Source of the DNA: Porodaedalea pini
Lineage: Eukaryota > Basidiomycota > Agaricomycetes > Hymenochaetales > Hymenochaetaceae
DNA: 64,000 bases
Direction of reading: 5' to 3'
Assembly: GCA_002794775.1 (NCBI GenBank)
Contig: NBAY01000001.1
Coordinates: forward strand, 2,480,001 to 2,544,000
Made by a program: the position numbers and the translations under genes. The notes under the pieces are model-generated. The model did no database searches. It was not told the origin of the DNA and worked only from the letters and a program-made list of their open reading frames with translations. This document shows positions 1 to 12,548 of this stretch, piece by piece (within the stretch, counting starts at the first letter, position 1; every line of letters begins with the position of its first letter).

Positions 1-3000
1 GTGGAATGTCTGTCATAACAGACAAAAGTAAGCTCGGTATGTCCTGCAAACAGCAAATTAGGATAGAGAATGCTTACTCTGACTAAAGAAGAGTCTGTCT
101 CCATGACTGATGGCAAAGCGATTAGGCTGGCATTTATGGGCTGAGACGATAATGTCTGCTTACCTTCCGTAACATGATGCCACCACGTCGCATTGAGGGG
201 ATCATTCGGTCCCCAGCCGGTAATGTTTTGCCCATAGGTGTCGCGCGTGCTGTACTCGTGGGTATACGTCGGGCCGGCGCTGATCTGGTCGTCCAGTTCA
301 GGGAAGGTGCTCACGTCGCTCTTCCATCTAGATCAGGAGTTAGTTTCGTTTTCTGACTCTGCATTGGACGCAGGCGTTGACTCACGTATGAGCATCGAGG
401 ACTTCAAACGTCTTAGAGTATCCGACGAGAATGTGTTAGACAAATACGAAACACTTCGAAGACCAAAAGGAGAGACTCACAGCTGAGTCGACCTCGTAGA
501 CACGGAACCCGGAGTTGATGTTCGAATCCGGTGTTATCGACGGTCCAACCTTTACGATAGGTCAGCGCGAACCGTATACGATATCGTGAAGCACAAAATA
601 CCCATGAAACAGCTAATGCTGTGTCCGCAGACTGTACTGTTCCGTTATTCGAGTAGAATATCTATATGAAGCGTAATGAGTTACTCGGACTATACCTAGG
701 CAGTCGGAATAGACATACAGAGAGCTCGTCTTCATGCGTGTGGCCCCAAAATATATCTGCAAAAAGAATTAGCACTGATGTGTCCGATAAAGTGAGGTCC
801 ACACTTACTAGCAATGACGTGCGGCGAGAACCGGTCAACGCTAGCCAGGAACAATACATGTCAGGGAAAGTCTGAGACAATGCTACAATGCAAACGTACA
901 TCTGATAGACTAGAGAAAAGATTTGTCAGATCTCTACGGGCTATCTCTTCAAAAAAATGCAACTTACAAAGATTCGACGGGTTCTCGAGCGGGTTCGTGC
1001 CGTCCCATCCACTCAACACATGTCCCATAATCCAGACTGAAATGTCCTAAATCAGCTAGGAGTAAAATTGTCAGTTAACGGCGGTACGCACCGCGATCAC
1101 CCGCGTCCTCCGCATCCTGCAGCTCATCCGTGAGGAAGCGCAGCATGCCTGACGGATCCGACGACGTCATGTTGATGTAGTTGAACCAGTTTGCCCTTTA
1201 TGGCGCAGACCGAAATCCGCGAAATATTGATAAATCAACAAGGATCATTGGCCATCAGCGATAATTTTGCTTACTTATACCACAAATTGGTGTTCAGCGT
1301 GATGATGCGGAGCCCATCCTGCCGACGGACCATATATGCGCCGTAGTGCGCCCGCGCGAGTTCGACGGCCGCCTCCGGGAGCCAGTTTTCGTGAGCCCAA
1401 AGGCTCGAGACGTGGTCGTAATTCCTAGTTAGCATCAACGTAGTCAATGGATAAAGAGACAATGTATGCTGCAAAATTACTTACCAGTCATATTGCTGTG
1501 CAAGCTCGCCGCCCAGTAGGTGCGGCGCGTCTTCAGCCCTGCAATCCCCGAGTTTACTTAAGTCATTACATTCAGAAGATCGAAAATCATGCGAGTCTCA
1601 CACGCCAACGGAATCGTGGTTGCCGAGCGCGACATACGTCGGGCCTGCTTTTAACATGCGTTTAATGAGGTCGAAAATCACGGTCTGTCAGAGCAATAAA
1701 AGTCGACCCTCCCTCTGACCTTCAGCAATATTAGAACAAAAGTACATACCTCAACATACTCCACATACGGATGCGAGAGCTGGGAATCCGTGTCATGTGA
1801 AACGAGGTCTCCAGTATACAAAGTCCATGCGAATCCCGTGTCTTGCGTCCCAGTGAGAACTGGGATCGCTTCCAAAGCGGAAAGGACGAGTGAGTAAGGC
1901 GAGTCGCTTCAAAAAGAACAGAATATGCATGTCAGCTTTAATTATACTTAGAGTTCGAATGTCTACTGAGTTGAGGATCACCAGAGAAAGGCACCGAAGC
2001 GCGGCGCGGGGACGAGCGTATGATTCGGGCTGGACGTGGCGATATTACCCTCGCGGCAGCACAGGCCAGATGTGCAGTTAGCTTCTGCGCCTGTGGAGTA
2101 TCCTTTGTACGAGTAGAAATAAAGTCAGCTCCTAGGCCCTGCTAAAAATCAATAATGCAAAAAATCACTACATACGCGCATCAAGATGTATGTCCGAAAT
2201 GTGAAGGACCTTGAGGCGCTTTCCACTGGGCTGCTTAGGAGCGGGAAGAGGGTCGGGCTTCGGCTTTGCAAACCAACTGGTGAGGTTCAGTGCCGATGTC
2301 GGCGGCAACGGGCATGCACTAGTACTCAGGAAGTTCTGGCACATGAGCTGCACACGGAAAGTAAGTAAAGATTAAATCAACAAGCAGATGGTTGCAGCCA
2401 GGCACAGATCAAAAACATTAAAAAGGGAACTGAGCTGAGAGCTGAGTTCGTACCTGGCCATCATAGCTCTCTACGTCCGCGCGTGCGACAACCTGTTCAA
2501 ATCACTCAGCTCACTTTCTTCATCCGGACTTTTTTTCTGAAAGACCAGCCTGCGTGATCACACTGCCGAGCGCGAGGCGCCCGAATGCCGTGGTGCAGGT
2601 TGACGAGAGTTTGAACGCCTCGCACAGCGCGACGACGGCCGCAGGACCCTCCTCTGGCGCAGCGAGCGCCACGAACTTGAGGATGCCGAGCGCGGCCTGG
2701 CATGCCGCGCATGTGTCATTGTGGAACGGCGAGTTCGACGTCTCGGGCGCGGCGAGGACCTGGATCTGCCGTACTGCGTGTGCGAGGAGGGTTGAATCCG
2801 AAACGCGCGGTGGTAGAGGGTGTGGGTCGGTCGTGTCATTCTGTTCGCTCGCTCAGCAAATCAAATTCGAGGGCATGAAGACGTGAAAACAAAACAAACA
2901 GTTGTTTACTCACCACTGGAATAGCATCCGGGTTTGTGAGCTCAAACGGGTACACTGTGTGCTACAAACCCGGCAATGCTTTTCAGCACATCAACAAAGT

Positions 3001-3207
3001 CACGAAACGCGTACATACCGTAGCAGGATCCGAAATGACAGGCTGCACCTGCGCGCTCGTCTGCGTCGGGTCATTGTAGTAGCTGCTGTACACTGAAGTT
3101 GGGAAGGCTCCGGGCACGGTGAAAGCGGAGGGTCCCAGACTGAGAGATTGTGCACTCCCGTAGACTCCGAGAGCGGTGACTCCGAGAGCCTTCTTCGTGA
3201 GATGCAT
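1..3207 (-). CDS. Acid sphingomyelinase-like phosphodiesterase (3' end beyond window)
   Basis: Secreted metallophosphoesterase of the acid sphingomyelinase family, which hydrolyses sphingomyelin-type phosphodiesters. The start at 3207 begins a hydrophobic leader (ALGVTALGVYGSAQS). Next come a saposin-B-like cysteine domain (exon 2840-2550, with CAACQAALGIL) and the catalytic core: HISDIHLD (exon 2347-2176), CTSGLCC, DTGFAWTLYTGD, GNHD (exon 1684-1602), NYDHVSSLW, GHVLSGWDG and FWGHTHEDE, i.e. the metal ligands in family order. I placed about 20 exons: 3207-3015, 2954-2914, 2840-2550, 2492-2454, 2347-2176, 2102-1982, 1906-1750, 1684-1602, 1538-1485, 1424-1275, 1195-1092, 1036-968, 909-900, 840-809, 756-719, 661-602, 549-481, 411-386, 327-164 and 106-78. 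Phases agree from 3207 to 164. Exon 909-900 is 10 nt, and the intron after 2550 has a GC donor. The C-terminus lies left of position 1. Family identity is strong; exact substrate is inferred. Confidence 0.9.
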
Positions 3208-3495
3208 AGCGAGCTGGCTGCTGCGGATCCGTGTCCGTCACTTTAGCAATGTCGAGTTTTGAGGGTGTCCGTTCGCAAAATGAGCTCGAGCTGTATCGAT
3301 AGTAAATATCGCTGCTCTCGCGGAGGAAGAAAGGACGGCTACGGCGGAGGGAGGGGAGCCCTGGGCTGATATTTCATAACCTCTGCCATCAGGTGGACAT
3401 GTCTTTCTGCAGTTTCTATCAGTTCCTGTTTTACCGGGGGGGTGAGAGAAATAGGTCAATTTTATAACGCACACCTCCAATCATCGTCGTCCATC

Positions 3496-5230
3496 ATGCC
3501 CAAGTGTGCCATTTCAATCATCGGCAAGTATGGCATACCAACTTCATCCGCTTATTTGTGGTTTCGTACCCTTGTCGAGGCCAACGGATCGTTGCACGAA
3601 ATGGACGTGGGAAGATGAACATTGATGTCCGCTCGGATCAGAGAATCCGCTGAGCGCTCATGCGGCTGCTTTTTCCTCGCATCCTCCAAGCGAACACTCA
3701 TGGCATTGATCACCGACCGCACCAAACCAGTATCTCTACCCTCGACCTTGAACTTCGAGTTGCGAAGTTGGAGACCTGTCTGCTCTATTTTCACCATCGA
3801 CCATCCGGCCGTCTCCTCACTGGTGATGATGCCTTTCGTACGCGTCTTCGGTTCAGGTGCAACAGGGCTAATCACCGCAAAGACGCTGTTGGATGACAGC
3901 TTTGGTGTGCAAGTACTCACGCAAGACCGCTCCCCTGGCGGAGTATTGGCAGAAGAGCGGGCTCCATGATGCCTTCCGATGTCCCTTGCGTGTTGATTGA
4001 TGTGGAATGGGTGCTGCTCCAGCGTTCACGGAGAATTCAGAATCTAGTGTCTGCCCATGCCGCCGCCTCAGAACGCGAAAGGGATGGGCAGAAGACTGGA
4101 TGGTGATGCAATGCAGCGGTACATGGAGAACTTTGCAGATCAGTTCCTTGTCGGCCATATTCGGCACAATGCAAAAGTGCTAAAGGTCTCGCAGAACGCG
4201 AACGAAAAATGGGTGGTCAAGATTAAGAACTCTCTGACGTTCACTAGGAGGATTTGGTCTCTGACGAGGTCGATTTGTGCACCGGAGTAGGAGGATCTCG
4301 TTTCTTATGGTTCCGTCTCTCAGATTTATTGATAAGGATGCAGCGAAGCACATGTACCTCGGCCTTTGTCTCCTCAATCTGGCGAAACAGCAGTATTTAC
4401 AGGCATGTTGTTCCACTCAATAAATTCAAGGCCAACCTGGAAAACCTTCTGTGCAAAACTTCACCTCATTCCGAAACCATTCTCGTAGTAGGTGGCGGCA
4501 AGTCTGCGCAAGAGTGCGTCTCTCGATCAAAGCAATTCCGCCTTCTGGAGCAAAGATTGATGACGGGCTATTTATGTTCAACATTGTAGCATAGCTGGTG
4601 AACCAAGGACTGATTGTGAAGATGGTGTTCGAGAAAGCCGATGCATTCGTTGCTGCGCCGATCCCGCTACCGGCCTGCATTCGGAAGAGCAGGTTCCTTT
4701 CTGTGCTTTCCCCTCACATCCATCTGCGAATCAAACTTGAATGAAAGTCGTTTGAGTTACGCTTTGTCCATATCAGATTTCTGGCGCTTCCTCCATACGA
4801 CCCCTCTCGGTAGAGTGATCATCCGCGCCTTTTGTGGCCTGGAGCTCAGTAAGGCCCAATCCGCCTAATTTATTGTATATTCAGCGACTTACTTTATTCT
4901 TGCTTGCTGTAGCTCTCACATTCATCGTCCCCGCATCCTCACGCTTCCGGAACGCGCACTCCCTCTTTTAGGGCATCCGGACGAACGACAAGGGCGTCGG
5001 CGCCCCGTCTGGCTTCTTTTCCCTTGTAAAACAGAACAAGGTTTACGTGATTGCGCCTGCATGGGTTCACTCGCTCTCTGAGGACGGGAAGGACGGGAAG
5101 GGTGTGGTGCTGGATAATGGTGAGACCGTCGAGACGGGTGCTGTTATTCTTTGTACTGGATTCAAGTCAAGTTGAGATGCGCTCTTTGATGGCAAGTCGT
5201 CCTTCTCGCTCGCGTTGCTCATGTCTTCTC
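3496..5230 (+). pseudogene. Flavin-containing monooxygenase pseudogene
   Basis: Remnant of an FAD/NADPH monooxygenase. Recognisable blocks in order: MPKCAISIIG at 3496; GSGATGLITAKTLL and SPGGVLAEER near 3850-3960; PMPPPQNAKG and RYMENFADQFLVG near 4055-4160; the NADPH-binding block ETILVVGGGKSAQ near 4470-4510; VFEKADAF and RKSRFLSVLSPHIHL near 4625-4730; and NGETVETGAVILCTGFKSS near 5115-5170. Reading frame is lost repeatedly. There is a TAG after VHGEFRI near 4045, a TAG where NAHSLFW is expected near 5000, and a TGA where SSWDALF is expected near 5172; two of these replace TGG. About 320 bp separate the first block from the glycine-rich FAD motif. That stretch holds an opposite-strand open frame (3552-3920) that I do not recognise. 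Not a working gene. Confidence 0.85.
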
Positions 5231-5692
5231 GTTTCTTATTACAGTCGTTATTGTCATAACGCATATGCTCGGGATAAGACCATACCCTATGCATTATTGG
5301 ATTTATGCGTTATGACAGTATATTTTGGCCGGGCTGGTCAGATCTGTCATTGGAAAATCCTATGCATTATCGCATTTATGCTTCTCCGTGATTCGTTTCT
5401 AATACTTGCCTACCATTTTGAATTTGAGCAAGTAACGTTCATTCTCACAAGAATTCACACGGATAGTCTTGCCCATTGAGGACCTGTGCCTACTCTATTG
5501 TTTATTTAAGGACCACATTCAGCCCAGGCGGGAAGGGCGAGCAAATGCTCAGGTGTTGGAAGTGTTGAGAGAATTTTTCGTTCGAAAGAGTGAGTCTTTT
5601 TAATGTCTTGAAAGTGTCATAATCCACAGTCTGACTTTCAGGAGTCTGAGCTCGTGATGATGCCAAGGCAGCAATACTTGGAAAGGAAGCAG

Positions 5693-6922
5693 CTACGTCA
5701 AGAAGCTCAAGAGATTCAAGCCTCGGACTAAGAAGGGGGCACTCCCTCTCCATTCAAAGGTAGATCTTTCATGCATTTGCCGCAACAAATCATCTGTAAC
5801 AGCGGCTCCTCCCAGAACAAGTCGTTTCACGCCACTTGCCCGCTGTAGCACTTGCGAAAGCTCATCAGAATTCGCAGGCGTGTCCACTAAGCGTAACTCA
5901 TGAAGCGGCGGGTCTTCAGATCTTCTGAGAAGGTTTATGACATTCTGCCACGAGTGGTCTGGTCCTAACAGCGATAATCCGCATCTACTCAAGCCGAGCG
6001 AGTAAAGGGATGGAACAGTAAGGGCGCCGAGAAGGGGCCCAGGATCCGATTCACCGTAGAAGCACGCAAGCGAGAGATGCGACAACTGCGACAATATTAT
6101 CTGTTGAGCACTGGAAGGTTCAGCTTGGTTTGAAGCATATAGCTCTATGGATAGTTTCTCGAGATTTGGGCAGGATGAAAGCCAGGCGAGGGTGTCTAGC
6201 TGCGAATGACAAAAGTGGAGTTCAAGAGTAGTGAGCTGTTCCAAGCGCGGCAAGGAAGGGTCAAAGAACACCAAAGGAGATAAAATGCGCGCAGTTCGTA
6301 GCTGAGGGCATGACGTGAGATCAAGTCTGTGCTCAGCGCCGTGAAATCCGGTGTACTTTGTAGACACGCTCAAGTACTCGAGCATCGGAGTTCCAAGCGA
6401 CAGCTGTCGTAAGAAGGGTTCTAGAGCGACCAAAATGAGTGCGTTTACAGTCAAGTGTCGCCACCTGTGGCGCACTGTAACGAGCCTCCTTGCAATGATA
6501 CGTATGCTGGAGATATACGACTGGCTCTGAATTTTGTCGAGTGAGAGCTTGCGAGGGTGGGATGAATCAGGCTGGTCATAATTCAGAGCAAAAGAAAGCG
6601 GTAGTGTATCGCCAGATCTGGAGATGAAGACATCTAGTATGTGGTCGTCCGAGGAGGGGGCCGAACCATGTGATCCGAGAGAGACGGAGGTCCAGAGGCT
6701 TGAAAATGAGATGGCAAGTCTGCGCCAAGAAGAGCAAATCCAAGTAAGGATGAGAGGAGCAGTCGATCGAGCAGGAACGGGAAATCCATAGGGATTGAGA
6801 TCATTCTCAACGGAGAATTCAAAGATCCGCGACAAGAGTTCTGGCGGAAGACGATGGGGGCAACTGGCTGACTTGCAACTGTCTTCGTCCGCATCCCTTC
6901 TGGACGCACATGAGTGTGCCAT
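5693..6922 (-). CDS. F-box domain protein
   Basis: An uninterrupted reading frame with an F-box-like motif near its N-terminus (HRLPPELLSRIFEFSVEND, then TWICSSWRRLAISFSSLWTSV), followed by a long leucine-rich C-terminal part (SLPRLEQLTTLELHFCHSQL, CPNLEKLSIELYA, LSRCGLSLLG). This is the usual layout of the large agaricomycete F-box families, whose members are thought to be substrate receptors of SCF ubiquitin ligases. The frame is open up to an ATG at 7129, but those extra 69 residues are basic, low in F-box character and contain a donor-like GGTAAGTCAG. I therefore prefer the ATG at 6922 (MAHSCASRRDADED), about 409 aa. No introns are needed. The target is unknown. Confidence 0.8.
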   Translation of the reverse strand: MAHSCASRRDADEDSCKSASCPHRLPPELLSRIFEFSVENDLNPYGFPVPARSTAPLILTWICSSWRRLAISFSSLWTSVSLGSHGSAPSSDDHILDVFISRSGDTLPLSFALNYDQPDSSHPRKLSLDKIQSQSYISSIRIIARRLVTVRHRWRHLTVNALILVALEPFLRQLSLGTPMLEYLSVSTKYTGFHGAEHRLDLTSCPQLRTARILSPLVFFDPSLPRLEQLTTLELHFCHSQLDTLAWLSSCPNLEKLSIELYASNQAEPSSAQQIILSQLSHLSLACFYGESDPGPLLGALTVPSLYSLGLSRCGLSLLGPDHSWQNVINLLRRSEDPPLHELRLVDTPANSDELSQVLQRASGVKRLVLGGAAVTDDLLRQMHERSTFEWRGSAPFLVRGLNLLSFLT

Positions 6923-7319
6923 TATGGTGATAAAGTGAGGAGATGTGCTAACTGACTTACCGTAATCCTTAGCATACTTTGCTCCATACCCGTAGAGCAA
7001 AGTAGAGTATTGCTTTTTATTGGCATTGAGATTGGTAAGTGAGGCATTTAGTCCCCGAGTTTTCTGGGCTTTCCGATTATTACGCGATGAACGGCCATGG
7101 CAGGAAGAAGCCTTTCGTGGGAACTTCACATTTCGCAGTACTAGTGTTTGTTTAATCTAGAGGTTATAGCCAAAGACGACCAAACATCTTCCGCGCAGTT
7201 TCCACAGTCATGATCGGCCCAATATTAATGTGTCTAGAACTTAGAAGTCGTGCATGGGTACATCTCAGAAGCAGCATGGTTGGAAGTACGCTGATCACTT
7301 CCGCGGTCAGTAAACAGCC

Positions 7320-8395
7320 TTACTGCCCTTTGCAGAAGTATTGTCACACGTGATTTCACTGCCACAAGAGCCTCAAAACACAAACATTTTCATATCTCAA
7401 CCAAAAGTTGACCTTTTTGTGTCATCTAAGTTGCCAAATCCATTTTTTTATCTCATATTTCATATTTCAACAAGAGTGATAAGAAATAGTCAAAATTGGA
7501 GTCCAAAACAGCAAAAATGCTGTTTTTGAACCCATTTCCCTTGTTCATTTTTTCCTGCACTCAGATCTCACTGTACAGTGCTCCAGACCAGCCCAGAATT
7601 CCACTATTAGTCTATTATGATTTTACAGACTGATTTTGAGATGTATTGTGAGGTAGATATGCTGGATTGGTGCATGCCTAAAACACACAAATCCCCTCTG
7701 TTTCTGCAAGCCCCCCAGCCCCCAGGAAAAATTCTTCTCAGCTAAGTTCATGCATTTAAATTCATTCAAAGTGTATTGGAAGAGATTTGAGCAGCATCCA
7801 TGGATACAGGCTTGCTTCATGAATCAGGGATATGTTCACAAGAATAGTGCATACAGTCAGAATTTGGTACTCAATTCAGCTCACTGGTTGATGCTAGAGC
7901 CCCGGATGCTGCTCAAATCTCTTCCAATACACTTTGAATGGATTTACATGCATGAAATTAGCTGAGAAGGATTTTTCCTGGGGGCTGGGGGGCTTGCAGA
8001 AACAGAGGGGATTTGTGTGTTTTAGGCATGCACCAATCCAGCACATCTACCTCACAATACATCTCAAAATCAGTCTGTAAAATCATAATAGACTAATAGT
8101 GGAATTCTGGGCTGGTCTGGAGCACTGTACAGTGAGATCTGAGTGCAGGAAAAAATGAACAAGGGAAATGGGTTCAAAAACAGCATTTTTGCTGTTTTGG
8201 ACTCCAATTTTGACTATTTCTTATCACTCTTGTTGAAATATGAAAGACGAGATTTAAAAAAAATGGATTTGGCAACTTAGATGACACAAAAAGGTCAACT
8301 TTTGGTTGAGATATGAAAATGTTTGTGTTTTGAGGCTCTCGTGGCATGAAAATCAGTGAAATCACGTGTGACAATACTTCTGAAAAGGGCAGTAA
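7320..8395. repeat. 1.08-kb inverted repeat (hairpin/foldback element)
   Basis: Left arm 7320-7799 and right arm 7904-8395 are near-perfect reverse complements around a 104-bp spacer (7800-7903). The outer ends read ttactgccct on the left and agggcagtaa on the right. The arms differ by small indels, including a 9-bp block near 8345-8353 and an A/T-run length difference near 8260. Reading frames inside are mirror images and show no protein signature. No convincing target-site duplication flanks it. It could be a foldback transposon or an inverted duplication; a transcript through it would form a hairpin of about 480 bp. Confidence 0.85.
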
Positions 8396-9491
8396 TGCAA
8401 ATCAGTAGAATTTTCAAGTGTTTTATGCCTCATGCTCAACCACTCAATATAATTATTATGACTTCAAACTTTACATGTGAATACAATAGGAATAGATGAG
8501 TCCCTCTAATTTTTTTTGAAGTGATTTGACAAAATTTGAGCTGAAAAATGTGAAGTGTCTGAAGGAGGGGTATTGTACTGTAATCATTCTTCCACTCGGA
8601 ATGGCTCACCACAGAGCCTCTGCATAATTTGGTGCATCTCATCCAGCCACTAGAACATAAGATTATTGTTAAACAGTTCCGAGAAAGAGAGTCAGGCCTG
8701 AGAAGTATATGACAGGCGCAATAAGCTTTATTCGAGAGTCGGAAGACGCCATCATACTACGATAGTCAATCTCAGGCTCGAGTGACCAAGCGCGACAGAC
8801 ATACCTGTGTCTCAAGAGACCAGTGACTCGAGCAGCACGTCGTTGCACAGCAACCCATGATGGAAGTCTGCATCAAAATGGATACCACCAGCTCGAGTGG
8901 CACCGATTGCACTCCTGGTTAGACATATTGGTCTACCATATTTAGGGTATGCACTCACCTGTAAGTCTGCCTCTTCCTCCACTCCTTAAGCTTTTGCATT
9001 GACTCCCTTTTGTACAGGTATGTTCGGAATAGCTATTACTCGCGAGGGATTCCTTCCTGTAGTCTTTCCTTCATCTATCCCTTGGGGTGGTGGCGTAAGT
9101 TTCGTTCAGGCGGACACAGTTGCATATGCATGCATTGTCTTATCGCGGTATGGTTTTGAAGCGACGTGACAGTGTGCGTGTTTTCCAATTCAAGTTTTTA
9201 TGCAGATATTTTACGTGGAAAAGAAAGCGGACCGATAACGTTCTTCAGATTAACGGAACGAGTGAGAAACGAGTGCTTGTCGTTCGCGATTTTCTTAATG
9301 TGAACGGCAAGAGCAAGATGTATAGCAGGTGATCGACGGCCTAAAATGGTATACGTGGCGGTGTACACGCCTTTACCGTGACTCGGAGCATCCTGAACAG
9401 CTTTGTCAAAGACGACTATCTTCCCAGACGCCCTTCTCCTCCGAAGTCTATCATTCGAGCAGAAATACCGCACTTCTCTATTGAAACAAAT
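8396..9491. other. Intergenic region upstream of ornithine aminotransferase
   Basis: I see no gene. The first 250 bp are AT-rich and continue from the inverted repeat. Bases 8690-9490 are presumably the promoter and 5' leader of the downstream gene; no clear core promoter element could be assigned. Confidence 0.4.
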
Positions 9492-11702
9492 ATGGCATTG
9501 AATGTGTCCACTTTGACCAATGGCAAGTTGAGCGCACGGAGGCAGTCCGGCCAAGTCCATCTGTCTTCAGCGGATGTCATCGGACTAGAGCATGAACATG
9601 GAGCCCACAAGTGAGTATTCGCCTGATCTCGATATTTATTGTCCGCGAGTAGCGCTCTTGAACCTCTTAGCCTGCTGTGACGTATGTCTGCACACAGAGC
9701 CCGCACCATTTGAGATCGGTCGGAGCGCTCGGCATAGCCATGTTCAACAGATGTTCTTACCGACAAGCCTTGCCCTTGATCTAGGGGTTATATCCAGCGC
9801 TCGTGCTTTCTTTAATCTTTTCCGGTTCCTTTAACTGACGAACTGTTTTTTATGTAGCTACCATCCCTTACCGGTGGTTTTCGAGTCCGCCAAAGGAGCC
9901 AAGTAAGCATATAGTCCCTTATTTTAGTAATGGGGACCACTAAATTCTTCACATATAGAGTCTGGGACCCGGAAGGCAAGGAGTATATTGACATGTTGTC
10001 GGCATATTCGTAAGTTTAATGACTTTCCATGCAATCACATTCTAAGCATACATCCAACTTCAAGTGCTGTGAACCAGGTATGAAGCTCCTTCAGAATGAT
10101 GTCTAATTGCTGTAGTAACATTTCTATGTAGGGACATTGCCACCCCAAGATTGTCAATGCACTCGTAACTCAAGCGCAGAAGCTCACGCTCTCGTCCCGC
10201 GCATTTTACAACAGCGTCTTTGGGCGCTTCGCGCAAACCATCACCCAGATGTTCAATTACGACATGGTACTACCCATGAACACCGGCGCAGAGGCCGTAG
10301 AGACGGGAATCAAGCTTGCGAGAAAGTGGGCATACATGAAGAAGGGCGTTGAGCCCGGCAAGGCGATTGTCTTGAGCGCTGCGAACAACTTCCATGGGAG
10401 GACGATCGGTGTGATCAGGTAAATCCTTTTGTCCTGAGATCCGGATTTTATGGTCTTATTGAACTGCTTTTTAGTATGAGCACTGACCCGGAGAGTCGAC
10501 GCGGCTTCGGACCGTACCTCGAAGGCGTCGGTCCGACCTATGTGGATGACGGTGTGGTTAAATATATCCGGTTCGGCGTGATCTCGGATCTTGAGCGTGC
10601 CCTTGAACTGCATGGCGATAATGTTGCTGCGTTTCTCATTGAGCCCATCCAAGGAGAAGCTGGGTGAGTAATCACGCAAACTTTATGGCCAGCACTGACC
10701 TGAAAACGTTTGCAGTATCGTCGTCCCTGAGGAAGGCTATCTCGCGAAATGCCATGAGCTGTGCAAGAAGCACAATGTCCTTCTGATCTGTGACGAGATC
10801 CAAACAGTACGTACCGATCTGTCGTCAATGTCGCAACCTAAATGCTTGATTTTAATACGGACATATCATAAAGGGCCTTTGTCGCACTGGCAAAATGCTC
10901 TGCTGCGAATGGGATAAAGTACGTCCAGATGTGGTTCTTCTCGGGAAGGCTTTGTCTGGAGGCGGTCAGTCAAAGTGCTTTATTGTTTCTCATCTGGAAA
11001 CTCACCTCAAAGGTATTTTCTAGTGTATCCCGTGTCTGCCGTCCTTGCCGACAGAGAGATCATGCTTTGCATCCAGCCAGGAGAGCATGGGAGCACGTAC
11101 GGAGGGTACGAGCTGTCTCCCCTTCCTCCAATTGATGTTGTTTATCTAATTTCCACCTGATAGAAACCCCCTTGGCTGCGCTGTCGCGATCACCGCGCTC
11201 TCTGTGCTCGTTGAGGAAGACCTCGCACAGCGCGCGAACGTCCTCGGCGAGCAGTTCCGCGCCGCCGTCCGCGCGATCGACTCGCCGCTCGTGAAGCTCG
11301 TGCGCGGTCGCGGGCTACTCAACGCCATCATCATTGACGAATCAAAGAGCACGCGTGGGCGGACGGCTTGGCAGTTCTGTCTTCTCTTGAAGAGTAGGGG
11401 CCTCCTCGCGAAACCAACGCATGTTAATATGTATGTTTATTTCTGCTTGGACAGAGAAGGTTTAAGCACTGATTAAGCGTACTGCGGAATCAGCATCCGG
11501 TTCGCTCCTCCGCTCGTCATCTCGGAGGGGGACCTCAAGAGATCTGTTGATATCATCGAGCAGTGCTTGTTTGACCTTGACAATGTAAACTTGATATTTG
11601 ATTCAGGCTCATATGCATGCTAATCTCCATTTTGCCTAGCTTGACGACATTCCTGGTGAAGTCGACAGTGAGAAAGGCCATGTCGACGATCTCACGAACT
11701 GA
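9492..11702 (+). CDS. CAR2: Ornithine aminotransferase
   Basis: Class-III PLP aminotransferase that moves the delta-amino group of ornithine to 2-oxoglutarate, in arginine/ornithine catabolism. Twelve exons: 9492-9610, 9858-9902, 9959-10009, 10065-10077, 10132-10418, 10475-10663, 10716-10806, 10874-10964, 11024-11105, 11164-11430, 11494-11584, 11640-11702. They sum to 1389 nt (462 aa). Signatures in order: [78 protein letters not shown] and [10 protein letters not shown] (the PLP lysine), then [14 protein letters not shown]. Exon 4 is a 13-nt microexon encoding part of SAVNQ. The chosen ATG gives [11 protein letters not shown]; an upstream in-frame ATG at 9378 exists but gives no family match. 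No mitochondrial presequence is evident, in keeping with cytosolic fungal enzymes. It converges with CHO2 downstream. Confidence 0.95.
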
Positions 11703-12548
11703 TTTTATTCGAGTGGTCACATCTTCTCACATATGGAAAAGAAATTTGTGGATGTACGCTCGCTGTAAGCAGGAAGGATCTCTTGCAATTACCATTTTGT
11801 CATCATATCTTCACGAACGTTCGCTAGGCAGACGTGTACTTTACCTCGCTCACAGACATGCATGTATCATTAGCGTAGGACCACTTTTGATTTTCTTTCC
11901 TCTTGAACACGGGCAAACGAACCACAATATTAATGTCAATTCAATGACGGTATAGGTACGTATGTATGATATGTTCAAGTGCCACCAGCACGAGGCGAAC
12001 TGACCTACTTAGCAAGCACAGATGAAGGGAAGGTTGTAACTAAGGCCTGTCAACGATAGCCTGCTGTAAGCTAGTACTTCGCACTTCTTAAGCGTCACTG
12101 TTTCTTCTTTCAGCTCCTGGTGGTTGAATGTCTCCTTTAGTGCATTGTGCAGAATATTCTTGCCGTCTGCTTGAAATCTGAATCAGAAGACAATCCTTCC
12201 ATACGTGGGTGCGAGTCGCATTATGATACACACAAATAGAACCAAACACTGGCAAAGAGCAGTCGTTCGATTAGTTGACGCCGACCGACTTGAGTAATGA
12301 ATACCATTTGTATCTACCTTCATGATTTTTGACGGTATACGTGGTTGAGAAAATCCGGCATCTGCTGTATATCCATTCAAGGTATTTAATTCCTAAATCA
12401 AATCTACATCGCGTATAGAACGCCTATGGAAATTTAGAGAATGAAAGATTGCGAAGTGAATCCGACCATCTAGAATCTACAGACATGAAATATAAACATC
12501 ACGAAAATGAACCAAGGTACTTTTAGTCGTAACAGCAACGCCAGCCTC
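11703..12548. other. Convergent intergenic region
   Basis: Lies between the 3' ends of the aminotransferase and CHO2. It is AT-rich in places and should hold both 3' UTRs. I see no additional gene. Confidence 0.5.

Noticed and set aside
3552..3920. 122-aa open frame on the minus strand inside the flavin monooxygenase pseudogene
   Set aside because: It has a protein-like stretch but overlaps the recognisable FAD-binding block of the pseudogene on the other strand; no family features or splice context.
6897..6960. Possible intron in the F-box gene (GTAAGT ... CCAG)
   Set aside because: Removing it puts the F-box frame out of phase, so the unspliced frame from 6922 is preferred.
7341..8374. 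Mirror-image open frames with near-identical peptides on opposite strands
   Set aside because: They are a consequence of the inverted repeat; no family signature and AT-rich.
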